In this document: positions 8,619 through 15,147 of the stretch, piece by piece | How the letters are laid out: each line of letters starts with the position of its first letter | How positions within the stretch are numbered: position 1 is the first letter of the stretch | Source of the DNA: Thermaceae bacterium | GTDB taxonomy: Bacteria; Deinococcota; Deinococci; Deinococcales; Marinithermaceae | Length of the DNA stretch: 28,015 nt | NCBI GenBank assembly: GCA_026985615.1 | Contig: JALSQD010000070.1 | Span: forward strand, 1 to 28,015 | Direction of reading: 5' to 3' | Translations under genes and position numbers: made by a program | The notes under the pieces: model-generated | The model's input: only the letters and a program-made list of their open reading frames with translations | The model's database searches: none | What the model was told of the DNA's origin: nothing

Positions 8619-8634
8619 GGAAAGGAAGGTACGT

Positions 8635-11007
8635 ATGAAGCGAGTCTTATGGGTTGCCTTGGCCATGCTCGCCGCCATGGCTTGGGCGCAGGTTCCCGAG
8701 AAGGTCAGCCCGGAAGTGGCAGCTCAAAAGGGCTGTTTGAGCTGCCACGAGGGGATCGAGGACATCGTTCCGCCCGACAGCGGGATGATGGCCCAGATCA
8801 AGGCCTTCGGCGCAATGGCGGGGGACCCGGCGGGCTGCGTCGTCTGCCACGGCGGCAACCCCCAGGGCCTGACCAAGGAAGAGGCCCACTTCGGCGCGCC
8901 CGAGGCCCTCTCCAACCGGGGTCCCCAGACCTTCTACCCTGACCCGGGCTCGATCTGGATCGCCGACCGTACCTGCGGGCAGTGCCACCCGGGGTACGAC
9001 TACCGCCTCAACCTCTCGCTGATGCAGACCGAGGCCGGTAAGATCCAGGGCAACCTGCACACCTGGGGCTTCCCGGAGACCTGGGACGGCAAGACCCCCT
9101 ACGGCAACTACGACGTCAAGGACACTGACGGCCCGGTGCCGCAGGTGGGTACGGAGGCCTACAAGAAGTACATGGCCGAGCTCATCGAGATGTACCCCCA
9201 GGCCTTCCCCAGCGAGCTCAAGCAGATCCCCGAGGCCACGCCCGAAGAGGTCAAGGCCGATCCCAAGCTCGCGGCCCTCACCTATCAGCGCCACGACTGC
9301 CAGCGCTGTCACGTGGGCGTGAACGGCCGCGAGAAGCGCGGCGACTACCGCGGCATGGGCTGCTCCTCATGTCACATCCTCTACGGCGACGAGGGTTTCT
9401 ACGAGGGCAACGACCCCACCATCAAAAAGGACGAGCGGGGCCACCCGCTTAAGCACCGCATTGTCGGCACCCGCGAGTTCGGCGGGATCCACGAGGATTC
9501 GAGCGGCGGTATCCCCATCGCCACCTGTAACTCCTGCCACAACCGCGGCAAGCGCATCGGCGTGACCTTCCAGGGCCTCATGGAGTTCCCCTACGGCACG
9601 CCGTTCAACGACAAGGGCGGTACGCAGCCTAAACTGCACACCAAGAAGTACCTCTTCATCGCCGACGACGTGCACCACCGCGGGCAGCCCGGCAAGGGCG
9701 GCATGCTCTGCCAAGACTGCCACACCACCATCGACATGCACGGCGACGGCAACATCTTCGCCACCACGCTGGCGCAGGTGGAGATCGAGTGTGAGGACTG
9801 CCACGGCACCCCCGACAAGTTCCCGTGGGAGCTTCCGCTCGGTCAGGGTGAGGAATTCGGTCGCGACATCGGCGACACCCCGCGCGGCCTCGCCGACGCG
9901 CCGCTGCCCGAGACTGCGGCCTTCGCCACCCTCTACCCCAAGGAGGACGGTTACCTCCTCACCGCCCGCGGCAACCCCTTCGGCAACGTCGTGAAGAAGG
10001 GCGACAAGGTGATCCTCCACTCTGCCAGCGGCGAGGACTTCGAGGTGCCCGTGCTCAAGGCCATCAACCAGGCCGACGCCTGGGTCTCCCAGGACGCCAA
10101 GGTGGCCATGGTCTCGGTGGCCAAGCACGCCGAGAACCTCGAGTGTTACGCCTGTCACGCCTCGTGGGTGCCGCAGTGCTACGGCTGCCACGTGAAGGTG
10201 GACTACTCCGGCAATAGCAGCGGCACCGACTGGATCAAGTCGGGTAGCGCGGTGGACGAGCACGGCATGACCGCGGAATCGGCGATCGGCTCGAGCGGCA
10301 TCAAGTCGCCCGGCAAGATCTCCGAGTCGCGCTCGTACCTGCGCTGGGAGGACCCGGTCCTCGGCATCAACGGTGAGGGCCGCGTCACCCCGCTCATGCC
10401 CGGCTGTCAGGTGGTCTACACCGTCATCGACACCGAGGGCAAGGCGATCGCGCACAACGTGATCGCCCGCTCGCCCGACGAGGCCGCCCAGCTCGGTCAG
10501 GATCTGGTCCCGCTCGCCATCGACATGGCGCCGGCGCAGCCGCACTCCACGCTCCCCGAGGCGCGCAAGTGCGAGAGCTGCCACGACAACCCGAAGGCGC
10601 TGGGTTACGGTATTGACGGCGGCATCTACCAGAGCCGCTACGCCGAGGACATCATCGCCGACCTGACGGATCCACGCACCGGCGAGCCGCTCGCCAAGAA
10701 CTACCAGGTGCAGATCCCGGCGATCCCCGACCTCACCTTCGACTGGTCGCGGATCGTGGATCCCAAGACTGGCGAGCAGGTGGCCACCGTCGGTACGCAC
10801 TGGCCGCTCTCGCGCTCGCTCCCCGCGGACATGCGCGAAACCATGAACCGCACCGGCCTGTGCATGGGCTGCCACCAGGAGATGCCTAACAAGGACATCT
10901 GGAGCGTGGTCAGCACCCCGGGCACCCTCACCAACGCCGAGCACCTCGACCTGATGCACCAGATGCTGCTCAAGTACTACGAGGATGCCAAGAAGAAGGG
11001 CCAGTAA
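8635..11007 (+). CDS. Secreted dodecaheme c-type cytochrome
   Basis: This has 790 residues with signal peptide MKRVLWVALAMLAAMAWA. ATG 8635 is chosen over an open frame starting at 8464 because it gives the signal peptide and has GGAAGGT upstream. There are twelve CxxCH motifs, histidines at 38, 72, 118, 226, 247, 302, 363, 390, 508, 519, 650 and 747. Eighteen further histidines could supply distal ligands, so all-bis-His coordination is possible. Haems 9 and 10 are only 11 residues apart (CYACHASWVPQCYGCH). Long haem-free spacers lie between haems 3-4, 8-9 and 10-11, the 8-9 one (391-503) looking like a beta domain. No lipobox, C-terminal anchor or recognised catalytic motif (NrfA-type CxxCK, for example) is present. 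Role is inferred: periplasmic or surface electron conduit, or a reductase of unknown substrate. It sits between the two ccm blocks needed to mature it. Confidence 0.9.
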   Translation: MKRVLWVALAMLAAMAWAQVPEKVSPEVAAQKGCLSCHEGIEDIVPPDSGMMAQIKAFGAMAGDPAGCVVCHGGNPQGLTKEEAHFGAPEALSNRGPQTFYPDPGSIWIADRTCGQCHPGYDYRLNLSLMQTEAGKIQGNLHTWGFPETWDGKTPYGNYDVKDTDGPVPQVGTEAYKKYMAELIEMYPQAFPSELKQIPEATPEEVKADPKLAALTYQRHDCQRCHVGVNGREKRGDYRGMGCSSCHILYGDEGFYEGNDPTIKKDERGHPLKHRIVGTREFGGIHEDSSGGIPIATCNSCHNRGKRIGVTFQGLMEFPYGTPFNDKGGTQPKLHTKKYLFIADDVHHRGQPGKGGMLCQDCHTTIDMHGDGNIFATTLAQVEIECEDCHGTPDKFPWELPLGQGEEFGRDIGDTPRGLADAPLPETAAFATLYPKEDGYLLTARGNPFGNVVKKGDKVILHSASGEDFEVPVLKAINQADAWVSQDAKVAMVSVAKHAENLECYACHASWVPQCYGCHVKVDYSGNSSGTDWIKSGSAVDEHGMTAESAIGSSGIKSPGKISESRSYLRWEDPVLGINGEGRVTPLMPGCQVVYTVIDTEGKAIAHNVIARSPDEAAQLGQDLVPLAIDMAPAQPHSTLPEARKCESCHDNPKALGYGIDGGIYQSRYAEDIIADLTDPRTGEPLAKNYQVQIPAIPDLTFDWSRIVDPKTGEQVATVGTHWPLSRSLPADMRETMNRTGLCMGCHQEMPNKDIWSVVSTPGTLTNAEHLDLMHQMLLKYYEDAKKKGQ

Positions 11008-11026
11008 CCCGCGGTCTTGAGTCCGC

Positions 11027-11057
11027 ACGTGGGCTGGGGCTACACCCCAGCCCACGT
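11027..11057. terminator. Strong hairpin after the dodecaheme gene
   Basis: A perfect 13-bp stem, 11027-11039 with 11045-11057, closes a 5-nt CTACA loop 19 nt after the stop codon. The following bases are CTCATG, not a T-run. It could terminate, slow, or protect the upstream mRNA end, so that the cytochrome is made in excess over the two downstream genes. Confidence 0.55.
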
Positions 11058-11099
11058 CTCATGAGCGCGTGTTAGATTGTGCGCCAGGAGACGATGTCT

Positions 11100-11927
11100 A
11101 TGCCCCGATACCTGCTTGCCTTGCTCTTGACGCTCGGACTGCTTGTGGGGTGCAAGCCCAAAACGGCGGAGGAGGAAACCACCCCGGCCGCAGCCGGCGC
11201 CGCGGCGGCGGAGGCCCAGCCCGCAGCCCTGCCCGGGGCCGCGACGCCGCGAACCTCCGGGCCGCCCTCGGTGCCGCCCGACGCCAAGGCCGGTCCGCTC
11301 GACCTCTCCAAGATCGGCCCCCACGAGGAAGCCTACGCCCACGAGAACCTCAGCCCCGACGAATGGGCGAGCGTGGCGTTGATGTACCAGGCCAAGGGGC
11401 AGTTCGGGGAGGCGCTGGCCACCCTTGACCAGGCCATCGCGCGCTATCCCGACGACGCCCACCTGCTGGCGGTGCGCGGGGCGCTGTGGCTCCAGCTCGA
11501 GGAATACACCAAGGCGCTGGCCGACCTAGAGCGGTCGCTCAAGGCGGCCGAGGACCCGGGGGTGCGGGTGAACTACGCCGAGGCGCTGCGACGCTTCGGA
11601 CGCAACGAGGAGGCACTCGCGAGCCTCGACAAGGCGCTCGAGCTCGCCCCCGACTACCTGCCGGCCCTCTTCAACCGCGGGGTGCTGCGTTACGAGATGG
11701 GCGACGAGGAAGGCGCCCTCGCCGACTTCGACCGCGCCATCGAGATCGACCCCACGGCCGCCGCCCCCTACTTCAACCGTGCCGCCATCCGCTGGGCGCT
11801 GGGGCAGCGCGAAGAAGCCATCGCTGACCTCGACGCCTTCATCGAGCGCACCACCGTCGAGGAGTGGAAGCAGACCGCCGAGGACCTGCGCACCTCCTGG
11901 CTCGAGCAGATGGAGGCCAACCCATGA
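11100..11927 (+). CDS. TPR-repeat lipoprotein
   Basis: This has 275 residues from ATG 11100, chosen because AGGAG (11086-11090) is 9 nt away; a GTG at 11079 and an ATG at 11094 are alternatives. The signal sequence ends in lipobox LVGC (C18), followed by an Ala/Pro-rich linker (about 25-65). Residues about 80-260 hold five or six TPR units, such as ALATLDQAIARYPDD, EEALASLDKALELAPDY and GALADFDRAIEIDPT. TPR lipoproteins scaffold other exported proteins; a partner here may be the dodecaheme cytochrome or the next gene product, with which it shares an ATGA overlap. No enzymatic motif is visible. A possible -10 TTAGAT lies at 11072-11077, so the pair may have its own promoter. Confidence 0.85.
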   Translation: MPRYLLALLLTLGLLVGCKPKTAEEETTPAAAGAAAAEAQPAALPGAATPRTSGPPSVPPDAKAGPLDLSKIGPHEEAYAHENLSPDEWASVALMYQAKGQFGEALATLDQAIARYPDDAHLLAVRGALWLQLEEYTKALADLERSLKAAEDPGVRVNYAEALRRFGRNEEALASLDKALELAPDYLPALFNRGVLRYEMGDEEGALADFDRAIEIDPTAAAPYFNRAAIRWALGQREEAIADLDAFIERTTVEEWKQTAEDLRTSWLEQMEANP

Positions 11928-12508
11928 CGCCCAACCGCTTCTTCTTCCCCTTCGTCCTCGCCTTCGCCCTGCTGCCCGTACTGGCCCAGGAGCCGCCGAC
12001 CCAGGCCTTCGAGGACCTCCTGGCCGAGGCGGGCATGGTCTTCGAGCTGCCCGAGGGTTACCGGCCAGCCCCGGTCGAGTACAACGAGGTGCTGCCCTAT
12101 CAGTACCGCATCGTCTCCGACGACGGCGAGGTCGAGATCCGATACGTCGTCTTCCCCCTGAGCCGCGTCGAGATCGACTACGAAGACCCCCACTCGAGCG
12201 CTCCGGAGCCCGACCACCTCTTCACCCTGCTCTTCCCCGGCATCCTTACCGAGATCTCCGGCTGGGGGCGCTACAAATCGCAGGAGTATCCCGAGGACGA
12301 GGCGCTCCGGCTCTTCAAGGCCGACTGGGCGGCCGCGGCGGTGCTCGAGGTCATCCCCGAATACAGCCCCGACCGCCGCCAGGCGCTGGTGGTGGCCATG
12401 CACCGCAACGGCCACGCCGACGCCTACGAGATCTTCCTGGGCAACGACCTCAAGCGCCTTGGCGACGCCGCCAAGCGCGTCCAGGGCGCGCTCCGCTTTG
12501 CCGACTGA
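11924..12508 (+). CDS. Exported protein of unknown function, partner of the TPR lipoprotein
   Basis: This has 194 residues. Start ATG 11924 overlaps the upstream stop as ATGA, indicating coupled translation. Residues 1-20 form a signal peptide (FFFPFVLAFALLPVLAQ). The mature part is acidic and aromatic-rich with no cysteines, so it does not bind c-type haem. It contains LPEGYRPAPVEYNEVLPYQY (about 38-57) and a C-terminal helix-rich region. Proteins with an 'LPxGY ... YRIxSxDGExEIRY' layout occur as small periplasmic proteins of unknown role, and I do not recognise a named family. It may form a surface or periplasmic complex with the two upstream products. Confidence 0.75.
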   Translation: MTPNRFFFPFVLAFALLPVLAQEPPTQAFEDLLAEAGMVFELPEGYRPAPVEYNEVLPYQYRIVSDDGEVEIRYVVFPLSRVEIDYEDPHSSAPEPDHLFTLLFPGILTEISGWGRYKSQEYPEDEALRLFKADWAAAAVLEVIPEYSPDRRQALVVAMHRNGHADAYEIFLGNDLKRLGDAAKRVQGALRFAD

Positions 12509-12524
12509 CCCCCAAGCGATCGTA

Positions 12525-12556
12525 GACCGGCCGGGCTACCCGGCCGGTCTTCGTTT
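12525..12556 (+). terminator. Terminator of the dodecaheme operon, shared by convergent ccmB
   Basis: GACCGGCCGGG (12525-12535) and CCCGGCCGGTC (12539-12549) form an 11-bp perfect stem with a 3-nt loop, followed on the plus strand by TTCGTTTG. It lies 16 nt after the plus-strand stop and 11-18 nt beyond the end of ccmB, so it probably serves both directions, with the better T-rich tail on the plus strand. Confidence 0.75.
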
Positions 12557-12566
12557 GTCCGGGCCG

Positions 12567-13229
12567 CTATCCTTCGATGACGCCCGGAAAGAGCAGCACG
12601 CAGAGCGTCAGGTAGACCACGTCGAAAACACCCAGGAGCTTCCACCAGCTCACGACCTCGGCTATGTCGGCGCCGAAGGCGATGCCAATCGTGGCCTTGA
12701 CCGCTGCGAGCACCACTGGCAGGATGAGCGGGAAGACGAGCAGGTAGAGCAGTACGTCGCGGGCGCGCAGGCGCACGGTGAGGCCGGCGTAGAAGGCCGA
12801 GACCGCGGTGTAGCCCGTCCCCCCGAGCACCAGGGTGACCAGCAGCTGGGGCCAGGCGGCGAGCGGCAGGTAGAACCAGGCCGCGACCAGCACCAGCAGG
12901 AACGCTCCCATGACCATCATCAGCACCCACAAGAAGAGCAGCTTGCCCACGTAGATCCACTCGCGGCTGCCGGGGGCGAGCAGGAGCTCGTCCAGGGTCT
13001 CGTTCTCCACCTCGATCGCCCAAGCGCGACTCGCCAGCAGACTGCCCGCAAAAGCAAGGGCCACCCACAGCACGCCTGGTCCGGCGCGGCGCAGGTTGCC
13101 CTCGTCGGGACCGAAGGCGATGCCCATGATGAAGAGCACCACCGCGATGAAGGAGAAGGCCGAGAGCAGCCCGGCCCGCCCGCGCCACTCCAGGCGCAGG
13201 TCGCGCAGCGCCAGCACCCAGGCCCTCAT
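12567..13229 (-). CDS. ccmB: CcmB membrane subunit of the CcmAB transporter
   Basis: This 220-residue protein with six predicted membrane helices is the permease partner of CcmA. CcmAB hydrolyses ATP to free haem-loaded CcmE from CcmC. The family feature EVENETLDELLLAPGSR (73-89), a cytoplasmic loop after the second helix, is clear, and the C-terminal FDVVYLTLCVLLFPGVIEG is typical. Start ATG 13227-13229 overlaps the ccmA stop by 4 nt. It is the last gene of the ccdA-ccmA-ccmB block and lies convergent to the cytochrome island. Confidence 0.94.
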   Translation of the reverse strand: MRAWVLALRDLRLEWRGRAGLLSAFSFIAVVLFIMGIAFGPDEGNLRRAGPGVLWVALAFAGSLLASRAWAIEVENETLDELLLAPGSREWIYVGKLLFLWVLMMVMGAFLLVLVAAWFYLPLAAWPQLLVTLVLGGTGYTAVSAFYAGLTVRLRARDVLLYLLVFPLILPVVLAAVKATIGIAFGADIAEVVSWWKLLGVFDVVYLTLCVLLFPGVIEG

Positions 13230-13849
13230 CCGCGCGCCTCCATGGCCACCCGCCGGGTGGCGACGGCGCCGGCGAAGCTCCGGTCGTGCGTGGCGAGCAG
13301 CACCGCGCCCCCGCGCGCCGCGGTATGGATCACCTCGACGAGCCGTTCGCGCCCCGCCTCATCGAGCGCGGTCTCGGGCTCGTCGAGGAGCAGCAGCCGG
13401 GGCTGCATCAGCAGGGTGCGCGCCAGCGCCAGGCGCTTGCGCATCCCGCTGGAGTAGGCCATCACCGGCCGGCTGGGGGGCAAGCCCACGTCGGCCATGG
13501 CGGCGAGCGCCTGCTCGCGGCGGATGGGCCGCCCCGCCAGAGCCAGCGCCTGCTCCAGGTTCTCCTCGCCGCTCAGGTGACGGTAGAAGGCGGGAGGATT
13601 GGCCACCAGGCCGATCCAGCCCCGCTCCTGCTCGATGCGCTTCGCCGGCTTGCCAAACAGGCGCACCTGGCCCCGCTGCGGGCGGATCAGGGTGGCGATG
13701 ACCCGCAGCAGGGTGGTTTTGCCCACGCCGTTGGGCCCCAGCAGCGCGACGATCTCACCGGGCTCCACCACCAGCGAGACGTCGCGCAGCACCCACTGGC
13801 GGCCGAACCGCTTCCAGACGTTCCCGACCTCGACGACCGGTTCCGACAC
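13226..13849 (-). CDS. ccmA: CcmA ABC transporter ATPase
   Basis: This 207-residue cytoplasmic ATPase has Walker A GPNGVGKTT (38-46), ABC signature YSSGMRKRLALAR (132-144; the family variant lacks the LSGGQ consensus), Walker B LLLLDEPETALD (152-163) and the H-loop histidine H188 (LLATHDRS). All motifs needed for ATP hydrolysis are present. Start is GTG 13847-13849, three bases after the ccdA stop and overlapping ccmB at its 3' end. Gene order and partner identify it as CcmA rather than another small ABC ATPase. Confidence 0.95.
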   Translation of the reverse strand: MSEPVVEVGNVWKRFGRQWVLRDVSLVVEPGEIVALLGPNGVGKTTLLRVIATLIRPQRGQVRLFGKPAKRIEQERGWIGLVANPPAFYRHLSGEENLEQALALAGRPIRREQALAAMADVGLPPSRPVMAYSSGMRKRLALARTLLMQPRLLLLDEPETALDEAGRERLVEVIHTAARGGAVLLATHDRSFAGAVATRRVAMEARG

Positions 13850-13852
13850 GCG

Positions 13853-14536
13853 CTACAGCCTTTCCATGAGCCACTCGGGCGTGAAGCGAATAAAGAAGTT
13901 GTTGAGTCGCTGGAAGGTGTCGGTGACCATCAAGAGCCCCACGGCCACCAGGATGGCACCGGCAATGCGCTCGACCCACAGCGAGACCCGCCCGCTCCTG
14001 CGGATGACCACGGTGACGCGATCGGCGAAGAGCGCCACGAGCAGGAAGGGCACCGCCAGCCCGAGGTTGTAGGCCACCAGGTAGACCAGCCCGCCGAAGC
14101 CCTCGAGGGCGGTCAGGGTGAGGATACCGCCCAGAATCGGCCCGATGCACGGCAGCCAGGCGGTGGCCAGCGCCATGCCCATCAGGAAGGCCCCCCAGGG
14201 ACGGGTGGTGTCTCCGCTGTAGGTCACGCCCCGCATCTGGGCCAGGAAGGGGATCTTGAGGCCTAGCATGTAGAGCCCGAAGAGGATCAGCAACACCCCG
14301 CCAACGCGGCCCAGGATCGGCTTGTAAGCGGAAAGCAGCCCCCCAAGCACGGTGAAGGGCAGGCCCAGCAGGATGAAAATCAGGCTAAAACCCAGGATGA
14401 AGAAGACGGCGTTCTTGACCGGCCGCCCCTGGTCGCCCCCGAGGTAGGCCAGGTAGGTGGGCACCAGCGGCAGCACGCACGGGGAGAGGAACGAGAGCAT
14501 CCCCGCGAAAAAGGCCGCAGCGATCGAAAGCTCCAT
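13853..14536 (-). CDS. ccdA: CcdA thiol:disulfide transporter
   Basis: This 227-residue protein with six membrane helices moves reducing equivalents from cytoplasmic thioredoxin to periplasmic CcmG. The two active cysteines are in LSPCVLP (C20) and ATAWLPCIGPIL (C129), both in the expected family motifs. There is no N- or C-terminal DsbD domain, so this is the short CcdA form. ATG 14534-14536 is 6 nt after a -10-like CAAAAT, so the mRNA may be leaderless. It heads the ccdA-ccmA-ccmB operon and is placed to feed electrons to ccmG of the other ccm block. Confidence 0.95.
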   Translation of the reverse strand: MELSIAAAFFAGMLSFLSPCVLPLVPTYLAYLGGDQGRPVKNAVFFILGFSLIFILLGLPFTVLGGLLSAYKPILGRVGGVLLILFGLYMLGLKIPFLAQMRGVTYSGDTTRPWGAFLMGMALATAWLPCIGPILGGILTLTALEGFGGLVYLVAYNLGLAVPFLLVALFADRVTVVIRRSGRVSLWVERIAGAILVAVGLLMVTDTFQRLNNFFIRFTPEWLMERL

Positions 14537-14542
14537 GCGTTC

Positions 14543-14572
14543 ATTTTGTCACCATTTGATGAGTAAGGCCAA
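14543..14572 (-). promoter_or_regulatory. Promoter of ccdA-ccmA-ccmB, probably leaderless
   Basis: On the minus strand TTGGCC (14572-14567) serves as a -35, with an 18-nt spacer to CAAAAT (14548-14543), which ends 6 nt before the ccdA ATG. Both boxes are imperfect, but the spacing to the start codon matches the other leaderless-type starts in this window. Confidence 0.5.
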
Positions 14573-14675
14573 CCGGGTTAGGCGCGGGATGTGGGGTTTA
14601 GGTGGCGGGTGTGGGTTGGCCATGCAGCAGCGATTGACGTTTGGCTTTGGCAACGCCAACAACCCCCCACTCCAG

Positions 14676-14704
14676 CCCTCCCCGAGGGGAGGGATTTATT
14701 TTCG
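14676..14704 (+). terminator. Terminator-like hairpin with no gene upstream
   Basis: CCCTCCCC (14676-14683) pairs with GGGGAGGG (14686-14693), followed by ATTTATTTTCG. It has the form of an intrinsic terminator for plus-strand transcription, yet no plus-strand gene ends nearby; ccdA is divergent. It could end a small RNA or an unannotated transcript, or be a mobile palindrome. Confidence 0.4.
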
Positions 14705-14834
14705 CGACACCTGAACCTCGGATTTTGGCGTGGCATGGCCCCCGGATCCAGTCTGGGGCAGGCGCGGTTTAACGCGGCTCGACGTGATCCGCTTGGCCGG
14801 GGACACGGAATGCTGCTGTGAGATGTAGGGGGTG

Positions 14835-14925
14835 GGATGTAGGAAACACCGTTTTTTATTAAAACCTACTTAAACTACCCTCGGCTTGTTTTGCATCGTT
14901 TTTAAAATACCTACTTCCTACATCC
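14835..14925. repeat. Long-spaced inverted repeat around an AT-rich core
   Basis: GGATGTAGGAA (14835-14845) and its exact complement TTCCTACATCC (14915-14925) flank 69 bp of AT-rich sequence. A further partial copy, GATGTAGGGG, lies at about 14822. Within the core, TTAAAACCTACTT and TTAAAATACCTACTT are direct repeats. The arrangement looks like a miniature inverted-repeat element or a large hairpin RNA. Confidence 0.55.
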
Positions 14926-14950
14926 TGTTTTTGTTCGTTTCCCTAGACGA

Positions 14951-14967
14951 GGCGGCAATTTGCCGCC
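14951..14967. repeat. Near-perfect palindrome GGCGGCAA-T-TTGCCGCC
   Basis: Eight-base arms surround one central T. It is followed within 20 bp by another palindrome. It may be an operator or a dispersed palindromic element; the window holds no second copy. Confidence 0.45.
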
Positions 14968-14983
14968 GAGATCCGGGAGCCTG

Positions 14984-15002
14984 CCCTGAACTTGATTCAG
15001 GG
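14984..15002. repeat. Palindrome CCCTGAA-CTTGA-TTCAGGG
   Basis: Seven-base arms surround a 5-nt loop. The form recalls small intergenic palindromic repeats seen in several bacterial genomes. Copy number across the genome cannot be judged from one window. Confidence 0.45.
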
Positions 15003-15051
15003 TCCATGCTGCACGGCACCCCGAGATTCCGTTGCCGTTGAGTGGCCCCAC

Positions 15052-15079
15052 CACAAGCCACGAGCTACGAGCCACAGGT
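15052..15079. repeat. Heptanucleotide tandem repeat, four units
   Basis: Four consecutive 7-mers read CACAAGC, CACGAGC, TACGAGC, CACAGGT. The shared pattern is YACRRGY. The 7-bp period without spacers rules out a CRISPR array. Confidence 0.6.
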
Positions 15080-15147
15080 TTTTATCACCTCCCGCAGCCA
15101 GACGCGCGGCTGGACCGATGTACCGGTTTCCACCACGTACTACCCAC

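Larger units (their letters stand above)
8312..8634. other. Divergent control region between ccmC and the dodecaheme operon
   Basis: This 323-bp gene-free stretch is noticeably richer in A and T than its flanks, especially 8450-8600. Seen here: near-tandem GGTGAAAAC/GGTGTAAAC at about 8335-8352; TGTAC(13 nt)GTACA at 8473-8495, a weak operator-like inverted repeat; minus-strand TACAAT at 8476-8471, a possible ccmC -10; and CGAACGGGAA occurring in opposite orientations at about 8325-8334 and 8507-8516. The plus-strand promoter and leader hairpin are listed separately. No FNR or CRP consensus site was recognised. Confidence 0.5.
14573..15147. other. Gene-free, repeat-rich intergenic region
   Basis: No open frame here has a plausible start, Shine-Dalgarno or codon pattern. 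The stretch mixes GC-rich palindromes with an AT-rich core (about 14845-14940, with runs of T and A). Contained elements are listed separately: a terminator-like hairpin, a long inverted repeat, two short palindromes and a heptanucleotide tandem array. It resembles an accumulation site of small dispersed palindromic elements, or the decayed remains of a mobile element. No transposase fragment was recognised. Confidence 0.6.

Noticed and set aside
8464..8634. 57-codon upstream extension of the dodecaheme frame
   Set aside because: It has no ribosome binding site, reads through the AT-rich control region and would bury the signal peptide. ATG 8635 has GGAAGGT and begins a normal signal sequence.
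15052..15079. CRISPR fragment
   Set aside because: The unit is 7 bp with no spacers.
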